From: Devosia indica
Lineage (GTDB): Bacteria; Pseudomonadota; Alphaproteobacteria; Rhizobiales; Devosiaceae
DNA: 64,000 bases
Direction: 5' to 3'
Assembly: GCF_003056405.1 (NCBI RefSeq)
Contig: NZ_PYVZ01000004.1
Span: 62,001 to 126,000, forward strand
Shown: positions 43,997 through 51,795 of the stretch, in pieces
Layout: the number at the start of each line of letters is the position of its first letter
Numbering within the stretch: the first letter of the stretch is position 1
Program-made: the position numbers and the translations under genes
Notes under the pieces: model-generated
Told to the model about the DNA's origin: nothing
Database searches by the model: none
The model's input: only the letters and a program-made list of their open reading frames with translations

Positions 43997-44126
43997 GGGC
44001 CACTCCGGTTCCGAACGGTCATAACGCAGGAGGCGGTATGAAAGTCGCACGCAGGGGGCTTTATAGACCAGGCTGGCTTGCCGCCGCGAGGGGGGTATGG
44101 AAAACTTGGTGCTCCGGGAGGACTTG

Positions 44127-45041
44127 ATGACGACATTGCATACGACGCTTGGGCCGCTGACGCGGGACCAACTGGGACTGATTCTGCCACACGAACATGT
44201 TTTTGTGGATTTGCGGACGCCCGATCAGCCAGGCTATGCCAAGGCTGATGCCAAGGACGTGGTGGCGCTGATGGCGCCGCAGATCGAGTCCATCAAGGCG
44301 CAGGGCGTGACGGCGCTGATCGAATGTTCCACCGGCGGGGTGAGGTTGCGCGTGGATCTGGACCTGGCATTGTCGCAGGCCACCGGATTTCCCATCGCCG
44401 TGCCGACCGGCAATTATCGCGAGCCATGGATTCCCGATTGGGTCGCTGCGGCAAGCGAAGCGGAGCTTGAGGCCTGGATGGTAGGGCATCTGACCACCGG
44501 CGTCGATGACACCGGGGTTGTGGCCGCATGGATCAAGGTGAGCGCGGGCGATGACGGAATCACCCCCATGGAAACCAAGATTCTGCGCGCGGCAGCACGG
44601 GCTTCGGCGCAGACCGGGGCGCTGATCGGCTCGCATACGATCAAGGGCCGGGTGGTAATGGATCAGCTCGACATCGTCGAGGCGGAGGGTGGATCAGCCA
44701 ACCGCTTCCTGTCCATCCATACCCAGGCCGAGCCGGATTTCGAGCTCAATCGCGCGGTGGCGGCGCGCGGCGTCTGGATCGAATATGACCATGTCGGACG
44801 CGATCCGGATGAGGAGGTGCTGGCGCTGGTGCTGAAAGCGCTGGAGGCGGGGCTGGAGGAACAGTTGCTGCTCAGCCATGACCTGGGGTGGTACGATCCG
44901 GCCAAGCCCGGTGGCGGCACGCCCAGGCCCTATACGCATCTGGTCGAGCATTTTCTGCCCAAGCTGCGCGCGGCGGGTGTGAGCGAAGCGACCATCACGC
45001 GGCTGACGCATGACAACCCTTTCGATGCGTTTGCGCGGTAG
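44127..45041 (+). CDS. Phosphotriesterase-family metal-dependent hydrolase
   Basis: This 304 aa TIM-barrel amidohydrolase has the binuclear ligands in order: His22 and His24 (PHEHVF), Lys in AAWIKVSAG (to be carboxylated), His in GSHT, His in SIHTQAE, and Asp in LLSHDLGW. Relatives are phosphotriesterase-like lactonases. ATG 44127 is preferred: GGGAGGAC precedes it at good spacing, while ATG 44097 has a G-run only 2 nt away. It is divergent from the SLC13 permease. The physiological substrate is unknown. Confidence 0.84.
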   Translation: MTTLHTTLGPLTRDQLGLILPHEHVFVDLRTPDQPGYAKADAKDVVALMAPQIESIKAQGVTALIECSTGGVRLRVDLDLALSQATGFPIAVPTGNYREPWIPDWVAAASEAELEAWMVGHLTTGVDDTGVVAAWIKVSAGDDGITPMETKILRAAARASAQTGALIGSHTIKGRVVMDQLDIVEAEGGSANRFLSIHTQAEPDFELNRAVAARGVWIEYDHVGRDPDEEVLALVLKALEAGLEEQLLLSHDLGWYDPAKPGGGTPRPYTHLVEHFLPKLRAAGVSEATITRLTHDNPFDAFAR

Positions 45042-45047
45042 CGCGAT

Positions 45048-45163
45048 GGACGCCCTCGCCCTTCGAGGCCGCTTCGCGGCTCCTCAGGATGAGGGCTGAC
45101 GCGAGCGCGGTATCTCGGTAGCCCTCATGGTGAGGTGCGAAGCCTCGAACCACGAGGGCGTCC
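45048..45163. repeat. Inverted pair of palindromic intergenic repeats
   Basis: The unit at 45048-45097 begins GGACGCCCTCG and ends ATGAGGGCT. A second unit at 45120-45163 is its inverted copy (AGCCCTCATGGTGAGG through CGAGGGCGTCC). They share the ends, a TTCGAGGC block, a TTCGC centre and CCTCA, and differ in between. The whole can fold as a long cruciform between the convergent hydrolase and rimO genes. It resembles dispersed intergenic palindromes I associate with Rhizobiales genomes; copy number cannot be seen here. Confidence 0.75.
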
Positions 45164-45177
45164 TGCCGTGGTGAAGC

Positions 45178-46503
45178 TCAGCCCTTCGCGGGTATCGCGA
45201 ACAGGTCGTATTCGTCATTGTCGGTGACGGTGACCTGGACGATGTCGCCGATCTTGATGCCGTCTGCCTGGTCGACGATGACCTGGCCGTCGATTTCCGG
45301 GGCGTCCCATTTGGAGCGGGCGATGACCCGGTTCTGCTCGGGGCGGACATCGTCGACGATGACGTCGATGGTACGGCCAACTTTTTTCTGGAGCTGGCCG
45401 AAGGAAACGTTCTGCGCCACTTCCATCAACTGGGCGAAGCGCTCTTCCATGACCTCGTCGGGCACCACGCCTTCGATCTCATTGGCGGTGGCGCCGGTGA
45501 CGGGCTCATATTTGAAGCAGCCGGCGCGGTCTATCTCGGCTTCCTCGATGAAGTCGAGCATCATTTCGAAATCTTCCTCGGTCTCGCCGGGGAAGCCGAC
45601 GATGAAATTGGAGCGCACGGTGAGGTCGGGAACCTGGCGCTTCCAGTCGAGGATGCGGTTGAGCGTCTTTTCCTGATGCGCCGGGCGGCGCATGGCTTTC
45701 AGCACCTTGGGAGAAGCGTGCTGGAAGGGAATGTCGAGATAGGGCAGGACGAGGCCTTCGGCCATCAGTTCCATGATCTGGTCGACATGGGGGTAGGGAT
45801 AAACATAGTGCAGGCGTACCCAGGCACCGAGTTCACCCAGCTCCTTGGCCAGGTCGTAGAACTTGGCCTTGACCTCACGGCCGCGATATTTGCTGGCGGC
45901 ATATTTGATGTCGAGGCCATAGGCGCTGGTGTCCTGCGAGATGACCAGCAATTCCTTGACGCCGGAGCGGATCAGGCCTTCGGCTTCTGACAGAATACCG
46001 GCGGCGGGACGCGAGGCCAGATCGCCGCGGATCTGCGGAATGATGCAGAACGAGCAGCGATTGTTGCAGCCTTCGGAAATCTTGAGATAGGCATAGTGGC
46101 GCGGCGTCAGCTTGAGGCCGCTTTCCGGCACCAGGTCGACGAATTTGTTGGGCACGGGCGGCACATGGTCATGCACCGCGTTGACGACGCTTTCGTACTG
46201 GTGCGGGCCGGTGATGGCGAGGACGCTGGGATGGGTCTCGCGGATCAGGTTTTCCTCGACGCCCAGGCAACCGGTAACGATGACGCGACCGTTTTCATTG
46301 AGCGCTTCGCCAATGGCTTCAAGGCTTTCCTGCTTGGCACTGTCGAGGAAGCCGCAGGTATTGACCAGAACGACGTCGGCCCCGGCATAGTCGCGGCTGA
46401 ACGAATAACCCTGCGCCCGCAGGGTGGTCATAATACGCTCGCTGTCGACGAGAGCCTTGGGGCAGCCGAGGCTGACGAGCCCGATTTTGGGCGCCTGAGT
46501 CAT
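45178..46503 (-). CDS. rimO: Ribosomal protein S12 methylthiotransferase RimO
   Basis: This 441 aa radical-SAM enzyme adds a methylthio group to Asp89 of S12. The N-terminal UPF0004 domain has Cys14, Cys50 and Cys79 for the auxiliary cluster. The radical-SAM motif CNNRCSFC (Cys146, 150, 153) binds the SAM cluster, and a C-terminal TRAM domain follows. [19 protein letters not shown] distinguishes RimO from MiaB. ATG 46503 is chosen; a GTG at 46512, three codons upstream, is an alternative. Its substrate gene rpsL is at 8100. Confidence 0.95.
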   Translation of the reverse strand: MTQAPKIGLVSLGCPKALVDSERIMTTLRAQGYSFSRDYAGADVVLVNTCGFLDSAKQESLEAIGEALNENGRVIVTGCLGVEENLIRETHPSVLAITGPHQYESVVNAVHDHVPPVPNKFVDLVPESGLKLTPRHYAYLKISEGCNNRCSFCIIPQIRGDLASRPAAGILSEAEGLIRSGVKELLVISQDTSAYGLDIKYAASKYRGREVKAKFYDLAKELGELGAWVRLHYVYPYPHVDQIMELMAEGLVLPYLDIPFQHASPKVLKAMRRPAHQEKTLNRILDWKRQVPDLTVRSNFIVGFPGETEEDFEMMLDFIEEAEIDRAGCFKYEPVTGATANEIEGVVPDEVMEERFAQLMEVAQNVSFGQLQKKVGRTIDVIVDDVRPEQNRVIARSKWDAPEIDGQVIVDQADGIKIGDIVQVTVTDNDEYDLFAIPAKG

Positions 46504-46748
46504 GCGCGTCACATTGTCCGGTGCTGGATAGGATGGCGCGTCATACAGAATGTTTGACGGTTACGCAATGTGACCGTCCCGCAAAGACCGGTAAGCTGCC
46601 CTGCAGAGAATGACGAACACGTGAACGTGACTGTTTGTGAAGAGTGAACAGCGCGTGCGCTGATTGCCGGGTTTTGCCTGATCCGCCCATGGGTTAGGCG
46701 TCATATCCGTTTTTCGCGCCGGCTCGGCGCAGCTTCAAGGAATGTTTC

Positions 46749-47126
46749 ATGACCGACCGTCTCTCTGCCTATACGCCCCAGGCGCTGTCCGTGCTGCGCA
46801 TCGTCGCCGCACTGCTCTTCCTCGCTCACGGCACGCAGAAACTGATGGGCTTTCCGGCCGCCGAGTTTGCGCCGCCCATGTTCTCGATCTTCTGGTTTGC
46901 CGGCGTGATCGAAATCATCACCGGCGTTCTGATCGGTATCGGCCTGTTTACCCGTCCGGCTGCCTTCATCGCCTCGGGCACCATGGCCTTCGCCTATTGG
47001 ATGGCGCATGCACCGTCCAACTTCTTTCCCACCAATAATGGTGGCGACGCGGCCATTCTGTTCTGCTTCGTGTTCCTGTTCCTGGTGTTCGCCGGTCCGG
47101 GCCGCTGGGCCGTGAACGGGAAGTAA
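46749..47126 (+). CDS. DoxX-family membrane protein
   Basis: This 125 aa protein has four hydrophobic helices, with LRIVAALLFLAHGTQKLMGF at the N-terminus, the HGxxK motif typical of DoxX/DoxD-like proteins. Roles proposed for relatives include redox and sulfur metabolism and oxidative stress complexes; none is shown by the context here. AAGGA is 6 nt upstream of the ATG. A strong terminator follows. Confidence 0.86.
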   Translation: MTDRLSAYTPQALSVLRIVAALLFLAHGTQKLMGFPAAEFAPPMFSIFWFAGVIEIITGVLIGIGLFTRPAAFIASGTMAFAYWMAHAPSNFFPTNNGGDAAILFCFVFLFLVFAGPGRWAVNGK

Positions 47127-47158
47127 GGGCCCTTCGGTCGTCCATGCTCTGACCTTCG

Positions 47159-47186
47159 AAGGCCGCTCGAATGAGCGGCCTTTTTG
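47159..47186 (+). terminator. Terminator of the DoxX gene
   Basis: AAGGCCGCTC (47159-47168), GAAT loop and GAGCGGCCTT (47173-47182), followed by TTTG, form a classical intrinsic terminator directly before the convergent DUF4282-like gene end. Confidence 0.9.
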
Positions 47187-47189
47187 CGC

Positions 47190-47717
47190 TCAGGTGACCG
47201 ATTTGGGCGGCGTGCGCTTGGCGGTGCGGCGGGGCTTGTGGGTCTCGCCGGGCTTGGTCGCCGGTTCGCGGGGCGCTTCTTCGGAGGGCTTGACCTGCGG
47301 CAGCGGCTCGGTGGCCGGGGTGATGTATTCATCAGCCTCGGCAAAGTCGCGTTCATCACCTTCCTCTGCCAGATCGCGGATCGCGTCGCGCACCTCGTCG
47401 AGCAGGGATGCGGAGAAACGCGAGCGCTGCACCGTGTCGCCGGTGGCCTCCTGGCTCTTGAACCAGACCAGCAGCGCCTCGCAGCCAATGCGCAGGCCGA
47501 CCAGCGAGAGCAGGCCGAACACGGCAATCTCAAGCAGGCCCCAGAGGCCGTCGCCAAAACTGGTGCCGAAGCGGAAGAAGAAATGGCTAATGGCCCAGAG
47601 CAGGATGGCGGCCAGGCCCAGGGCATAGAAGATCGGTACCAGGCGGGGTGAGAGGATTGCATCGAGCCGGAACAGGGTCTGGCGCGTCAGCAGGCGCTTC
47701 AAGTCATCCAAAGTCAT
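47190..47717 (-). CDS. DUF4282-like membrane protein
   Basis: This 175 aa protein begins LFRLDAILSPRLVPIFYALG, has two membrane helices (about 28-50 and 58-80) and a long hydrophilic C-terminal half rich in Glu, Pro and Lys. The two-helix N-terminal half resembles DUF4282 proteins; no function is known for these. It lies just downstream of lipB on the same strand with a 23-nt gap, so it may share its transcript. Confidence 0.6.
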   Translation of the reverse strand: MTLDDLKRLLTRQTLFRLDAILSPRLVPIFYALGLAAILLWAISHFFFRFGTSFGDGLWGLLEIAVFGLLSLVGLRIGCEALLVWFKSQEATGDTVQRSRFSASLLDEVRDAIRDLAEEGDERDFAEADEYITPATEPLPQVKPSEEAPREPATKPGETHKPRRTAKRTPPKSVT

Positions 47718-47740
47718 GGCAGGCTCCTAGAATCCCTCGT

Positions 47741-48484
47741 CTATTGCGCAAGTTGGTCGGATGGTGCCGCTATGGCAAGGCTGGTGGGGCCAAAAATCGA
47801 TTCAAAGCGGCCGCGCAGCACCGAATCGACCTCGGCCATCGAGACCAGAGCGCCCAGATCCTCAAATGAGGTCACGCCTTGATCGGTGATGCCGCAGGGC
47901 ACGATGCCGTCATAATGGGAGAGATCGGGCGCGACATTGAGCGAAATGCCGTGAAAGGTGACCCATTTGCGCACCCGCACACCAATGGCCGCGATCTTGT
48001 CCTCGCGGGCCAGGCCTTTTTCCGGGCGCGGTACCCAGACGCCGACGCGGCCCTCGCGACGCTCGCCGGAGATATTGTGCGCGGCCAGCGTGTCGATGAC
48101 CCATTGCTCAAGACCCTGCACCAGGCAGCGGATGTCGCGGCCGCGTTTGGTCAGGTCCAGCATGACATAGGCCACGCGCTGGCCCGGGCCGTGATAGGTG
48201 AATTGCCCGCCGCGGCCGGCCGGATAGACTGGAAAGCGCGGATTGAGGAGATCTTCAGGGCGGGCCGAGGTGCCCGCGGTATAGAGCGGGGGATGCTCGA
48301 GCAGCCAGACGGCCTCGGGCGCCGCGCCGGCGGCGATGGCGGCCACCCTCTCATCCATCATGGTGAGGGCTGCCTCATAGCCCAGCGGGCGCTCGAAGAT
48401 GCGCCATTCGACCGGCCTTGCGTCGTCGCGGTGCAGTTTCGCGCCGATTTGGCACGTTTCATTTACGTTTGTTAAGACTTCCAT
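47741..48484 (-). CDS. lipB: Lipoyl(octanoyl) transferase
   Basis: This 247 aa enzyme moves octanoate from acyl carrier protein to lipoyl domains of pyruvate dehydrogenase and related complexes. [13 protein letters not shown], Lys163 ([10 protein letters not shown]) and Cys197 (PCGI) make up the active site. ATG 48484 is chosen; the frame is open upstream toward 48619 but overlaps the divergent FliN-like gene and lacks similarity. It is divergent from that gene with 76 bp between the starts. Confidence 0.93.
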   Translation of the reverse strand: MEVLTNVNETCQIGAKLHRDDARPVEWRIFERPLGYEAALTMMDERVAAIAAGAAPEAVWLLEHPPLYTAGTSARPEDLLNPRFPVYPAGRGGQFTYHGPGQRVAYVMLDLTKRGRDIRCLVQGLEQWVIDTLAAHNISGERREGRVGVWVPRPEKGLAREDKIAAIGVRVRKWVTFHGISLNVAPDLSHYDGIVPCGITDQGVTSFEDLGALVSMAEVDSVLRGRFESIFGPTSLAIAAPSDQLAQ

Positions 48485-48560
48485 AACCAGCTCTGGCTGA
48501 CCCTCATGGGCAAACGAATCCTTGGCGCTGCGGCGTCGGACCCGGGACTGCACCTTATCT

Positions 48561-48794
48561 ATGAACACCCTGGACAATATTGAAGTCGATATCACGGTCG
48601 AGCTGGGCGCGACCACCATGCCGATTCACCATATGCTGCGCATGGGCCGTGGGGCGGTGATCGAACTGGACGCCACAGAGCACGATCCCTTGCGCATCTA
48701 TGCCAACAGCACGCTGGTGGCCAAGGGCGAGGTGAATGTGGAAGAGGGGCACCTGCGGGTGTTTGTCACCGAGAAGGTGCTGCGCTTCGGCTAA
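48561..48794 (+). CDS. Minimal FliN/FliM-family (SpoA domain) protein
   Basis: This 77 aa protein consists only of a SpoA-type domain: [20 protein letters not shown], then [20 protein letters not shown] and [19 protein letters not shown]. Flagellar FliN normally has ~130 aa, with an N-terminal extension before this domain. No other flagellar gene is nearby. ATG 48561 is chosen over a TTG at 48522, which has an atypical N-terminus. It could be a flagellar or secretion C-ring component or a divergent relic. Confidence 0.75.
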   Translation: MNTLDNIEVDITVELGATTMPIHHMLRMGRGAVIELDATEHDPLRIYANSTLVAKGEVNVEEGHLRVFVTEKVLRFG

Positions 48795-48861
48795 GGCCTG
48801 CGCATCGGAATAGGGCCTTGATGCTCTTTGCACAGGGACGCGAAAATCTCCGATTATCCGC

Positions 48862-48890
48862 TTGTGGGAATGCAACAGCTTTGCTACACC
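48862..48890 (+). promoter_or_regulatory. Candidate tRNA-Leu promoter
   Basis: TTGTGG (48862-48867), a 17-base spacer and TACACC (48885-48890) precede the tRNA by 46 nt. An alternative -35 is TTGCAC at 48828. The match is modest. Confidence 0.3.
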
Positions 48891-48936
48891 CCCACTCGCT
48901 TCGGGGCCGCAGGCGCCAAAGCTTCTACCACACTGT

Positions 48937-49021
48937 GCGGTCGTGGCGGAATTGGTAGACGCGCAGCGTTGAGGTCGCTGTGCCGCAAGGCGTGGAAGTT
49001 CGAGTCTTCTCGACCGCACCA
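48937..49021 (+). tRNA. tRNA-Leu (anticodon GAG)
   Basis: This 85-nt class II tRNA carries an encoded CCA. The acceptor arms GCGGTCG and CGACCGC pair fully, and the discriminator base is A. The D arm contains GGCGGAATTGGTAGACGC. The anticodon stem CAGCG/CGCTG encloses the loop with GAG at 48971-48973. A variable arm (TGCCGCAAGGCGT) and the T arm with TTCGAGTC follow. GAG reads CUU/CUC codons. Confidence 0.97.
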
Positions 49022-49025
49022 GTCC

Positions 49026-49080
49026 CTTAGGGCCACTTCATCGTTTTAGAGAACGATGAAGTGGCCCTAAGCGTTTCTTG
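49026..49080. terminator. 20-bp perfect hairpin after tRNA-Leu
   Basis: CTTAGGGCCACTTCATCGTT (49026-49045) pairs perfectly with its complement at 49052-49071 around a 6-nt loop, followed by CGTTTCTTG. It starts 5 nt after the tRNA and precedes the end of the convergent gene at 49087. It is much longer than a usual terminator stem. Confidence 0.8.
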
Positions 49081-49086
49081 CCCCTC

Positions 49087-49386
49087 TCAGAGCCTATGCA
49101 GGCGCACCGGGCTGCCTTTGGCGCGGGCGATGACCTTTTTTGATTCCAGGTCCAGGTGAACTGCCTTGAGCCACCAGCCGGCCTTGTCGCCGCCCGGGAA
49201 GAGATCCGGGGAGAGGTGCGGCAGCAGTGCTTCCTTGGCCTCGGCGACGGTCAAGCCCGGCGGTTCGGTGGGCAGGATGGCCATCAGCGCGTCGTGCATG
49301 GCCATATATTTGGCGCGGTCCACCCGTTCGCTGTGGTCGGGGTGGTTCACATTGCCGATGGTGATCTTGTCGCCGGCGTCAGGCAT
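49087..49386 (-). CDS. Small conserved hypothetical protein (DUF6958-like, tentative)
   Basis: This 99 aa protein contains VNHPDHSERVDRAKYMAMHD, LPTEPPGLTVAEAKEALLPHL and FPGGDKAGWWLKAVHLDLE. The pattern (a short helical segment, then a likely winged-helix domain with conserved GGxKAGWW) recalls proteins grouped as DUF6958, but that is from memory. No function is known. Its start overlaps the GFA gene by 8 nt, so the two are co-translated. Confidence 0.6.
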   Translation of the reverse strand: MPDAGDKITIGNVNHPDHSERVDRAKYMAMHDALMAILPTEPPGLTVAEAKEALLPHLSPDLFPGGDKAGWWLKAVHLDLESKKVIARAKGSPVRLHRL

Positions 49387-49918
49387 TGATCTTCTCCTCG
49401 ATGGTGATCCTGGGGGATTTGAAGCCCATGGCGATCCATTCGCCGAGCAGCCTTGCGTAAAAGCCGGCGGTTGTCATGGTTCCGGCGGGCAGGGAATCGT
49501 CGAGCGTCACGCCGTCTGGAACATCGCCGGTCTGGGTGCGGATCTGCGGGGTAGGCCGCAGGGACTCTGGCCAGAGGCCGGTAAAAAAGCTGACCCAGTG
49601 ACCGCCTTCGAACTCCAGAAAGACAGGGGTGTTGCAGCAGGTGGTGAGGACCCGGCGCGTTGGCGCGGTGTCGCTGAGCCGAAATTCGGCGAGATTGGCT
49701 GTCCCGTCAGGGAAGCCAATCCGATCCTTGCGGTAGAGCGCATAGGGCACACCGCCATTTCCGGCGGCGATAGGAAAGGCCGGGGGCAGGATCGACAAAC
49801 GCTGCGCGGCGCTGCGGCAGGACCTGCAATGACATTCCGATGCGCTGAACGGATCTCCGATCAGTTCGAGGTGGAACTGGCCGCAGTCGCAGCTCAGCGT
49901 CGTGGTCGTTTTTGGCAT
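49379..49918 (-). CDS. GFA-domain protein (CENP-V/GFA family)
   Basis: This 179 aa zinc-binding protein starts MPKTTTTLSCDCGQFHLEL. Zinc ligands are Cys10 and Cys12, the CHCRSC cluster (Cys29, 31, 34) and Cys94/95 in TTCCNTP. The family name comes from a glutathione-dependent formaldehyde-activating enzyme, but most members have no proven activity. ATG 49918 has AAGGGA about 9 nt upstream; the open frame further up lacks family features. Confidence 0.82.
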   Translation of the reverse strand: MPKTTTTLSCDCGQFHLELIGDPFSASECHCRSCRSAAQRLSILPPAFPIAAGNGGVPYALYRKDRIGFPDGTANLAEFRLSDTAPTRRVLTTCCNTPVFLEFEGGHWVSFFTGLWPESLRPTPQIRTQTGDVPDGVTLDDSLPAGTMTTAGFYARLLGEWIAMGFKSPRITIEEKINA

Positions 49919-50380
49919 GGTGGGTTGGTCCCTTCTGCGTCTGGCTCTTTCCGGTGCCACATGCGGTCCAATTGAACCAGACCATCGGCTCCGGGTGTCG
50001 TCGTCGCAACGTCCAGCAAGGCGCTGGTGTGTCGATTCTTTCCCGTTGCTCTGACCACGACGAGAGGGCGCAGGCCATTTCGACATGGTGACGAGATGAA
50101 AATGATTTGCGGGAGCGAGGGCGATTGTGCGTTCAAACGAACTTTTTGCCCATCAATGTGAACCGTCATCCAAGCGTCATCAAAGCTTCAAGTGAACGTC
50201 AAGCAAGCTCAATAGAGGGGACGGGCAGGTCGGTGCCCGAGGGCGGACGGCCTGTGCGCCGAGCCTTTCGGTTTGTTTCGTATTGTTTCGAACATTCGGG
50301 CCGGTGCTCACACACACAATACAGGTCTGGCTGGAGCCGGGCGGCCCGATGCGGTCGCACCGGCCCATTGGGAGACAACC
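49919..50380. promoter_or_regulatory. Intergenic region upstream of ugpB and the GFA gene
   Basis: This 462-base divergent promoter region has no convincing gene; the open frames across it are low-quality. It contains a tandem array of 11-bp repeats matching a PhoB box (50163-50206), about 175 nt upstream of the ugpB start. I see no clear sigma-70 -10 hexamer, which is usual for Pho-activated promoters. Confidence 0.6.
50163..50206 (+). promoter_or_regulatory. PhoB-box array upstream of ugpB
   Basis: Four consecutive 11-bp units read CCGTCATCCAA, GCGTCATCAAA, GCTTCAAGTGA and ACGTCAAGCAA. The first two match the Pho-box layout of 7-bp CTGTCAT-like repeats separated by 4 bp; the next two are degenerate. 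PhoB dimers bind such 22-bp head-to-tail units, and an array of two would recruit two dimers. Its position ahead of the ugp operon fits phosphate-starvation control. Confidence 0.75.
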
Positions 50381-51700
50381 ATGAAGACTCTGAACCGCGT
50401 GGGCCTTGCTGCCCTTTCGCTGATGCTTTCCACCTCCGTGGCTTTTGCGCAAACCGAAGTGACCTGGTGGCACGCCATGGGTGGCGAGCTGGGCGAAAAG
50501 CTCGAAGAAATCGTGGCCGGCTACAATGCCAGCCAGTCCGACTATGTCGTGACCCCGGTCTATAAGGGCTCCTATGCCGAAACCATGACCGCTGCCATTG
50601 CCGCCTTCCGCGCTGGCGAGCAGCCCGAAATCGTGCAGGTGTTCGAAGTCGGCACCGGCACCATGATGGCCGCCAAGGGCGCCGTCTACCCCGTTTATCA
50701 GCTCATGGCCGACATGGGCGCCGATTTTGACCCGAGCGCATTCCTGCCGACCGTTGTGGGCTACTACACCGACACCGAAGGCAATATGCTTTCGATGCCG
50801 TTCAACTCCTCCACCCCGATCATGTACTACAACAAGGACGTGTTCGCGGCCGCTGGTCTTGATCCTGAAATGCCGCCCAAGACCTGGGAAGAGCTGGAAG
50901 CCTTCTCGCGCCAGATCATGGAATCGGGCGCTGCCACCTGTGGTTTCACCTCCGGCTGGATCTCCTGGGCACAGCTTGAAAACTTCTCGGCCTGGCACAA
51001 CCAGCCGATCGGCACGCTGGAAAACGGCTTTGGCGGTCTGGATACCGAATTCGTCGTCAATGGCCCGCTCCAGGCCAAGCACTGGGAAAACCTCAAGAAC
51101 TGGCAGGATGAAGGCGTCTTCCAGTATGGTGGCCCGGGCGGCGGTGCGGATGCTCCGTCCAAGTTCTACACCGGCGAATGCGCCATCTACATGAACTCCT
51201 CGGCCTCGCGTGCCGGCGTTCTGGCCAATGCCGAAGGCTTTGAAGTCGGCTTCGGCATGCTGCCGCACTATGAAGAAGTCGAGCCGCAGAACTCGATCAT
51301 CGGCGGCGCGACCCTGTGGGTCCTGCAGGGCGCCGACGAAGCCCAGTATCAGGGCGTTGCGGATTTCTTCTCTTACCTCTCCTCGGCTGAGGTTCAGGCT
51401 GATTGGCACCAGTTCTCGGGCTATCTGCCAATCACCCAGGCTGCCTACGAGCTGGGTCAGGAGCAGGGCTATTACGAAGCCAATCCGGGTTCGGACGTGG
51501 CCATCAAGCAGATGACCCTGAACGCCCCGACCGAAAACTCCAAGGGCCTGCGTTTCGGCAACTACGTCCAGATCCGTGACGTGATCGACCAGGAATTCCA
51601 GGCTCTGCTGACCGGCGACAAGTCGGCCCAGCAGGCGCTCGACGATCTGGTCAGCCGCGGCAACCAGATGCTGCGCGACTTCCAGGCTGCCAATCAGTAA
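50381..51700 (+). CDS. ugpB: sn-glycerol-3-phosphate-binding periplasmic protein
   Basis: This 439 aa solute-binding protein starts at ATG 50381 behind GGGAGA, with the signal MKTLNRVGLAALSLMLST and cleavage after VAFA. EVTWWHAMGGELGEKLEEIV and MPFNSSTPIMYYNKDVF match UgpB. It captures glycerol-3-phosphate or glycerophosphodiesters as a phosphate and carbon source. It is first of ugpB-A-E-C, downstream of a Pho-box array. Confidence 0.94.
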   Translation: MKTLNRVGLAALSLMLSTSVAFAQTEVTWWHAMGGELGEKLEEIVAGYNASQSDYVVTPVYKGSYAETMTAAIAAFRAGEQPEIVQVFEVGTGTMMAAKGAVYPVYQLMADMGADFDPSAFLPTVVGYYTDTEGNMLSMPFNSSTPIMYYNKDVFAAAGLDPEMPPKTWEELEAFSRQIMESGAATCGFTSGWISWAQLENFSAWHNQPIGTLENGFGGLDTEFVVNGPLQAKHWENLKNWQDEGVFQYGGPGGGADAPSKFYTGECAIYMNSSASRAGVLANAEGFEVGFGMLPHYEEVEPQNSIIGGATLWVLQGADEAQYQGVADFFSYLSSAEVQADWHQFSGYLPITQAAYELGQEQGYYEANPGSDVAIKQMTLNAPTENSKGLRFGNYVQIRDVIDQEFQALLTGDKSAQQALDDLVSRGNQMLRDFQAANQ

Positions 51701-51717
51701 GGCGGACTGACACTACC

Positions 51718-51757
51718 GGGCGGTGGCAGCTTGTCTGCCCCGCCCATTCGTCTTTTT
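51718..51757 (+). terminator. ugpB-ugpA attenuator-like hairpin
   Basis: GGGCGG(T)GGCAG (51718-51729) pairs with CTGCCCCGCCC (51735-51745), 11 bp with one bulged T and a 5-nt loop, followed by ATTCGTCTTTTTC. The T tract is good enough for partial termination, which would make binding protein mRNA more abundant than the permease mRNA. Confidence 0.7.
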
Positions 51758-51795
51758 CGGAGTAGCTGTTCTCGGCGCTTCCGCGGATCGGGTCG

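Noticed and set aside
50107..50565. Open frame of 152 codons upstream of and overlapping ugpB.
   Set aside because: It runs across the Pho-box array and the ugpB signal peptide in another frame and has no domain; UgpB is clear.
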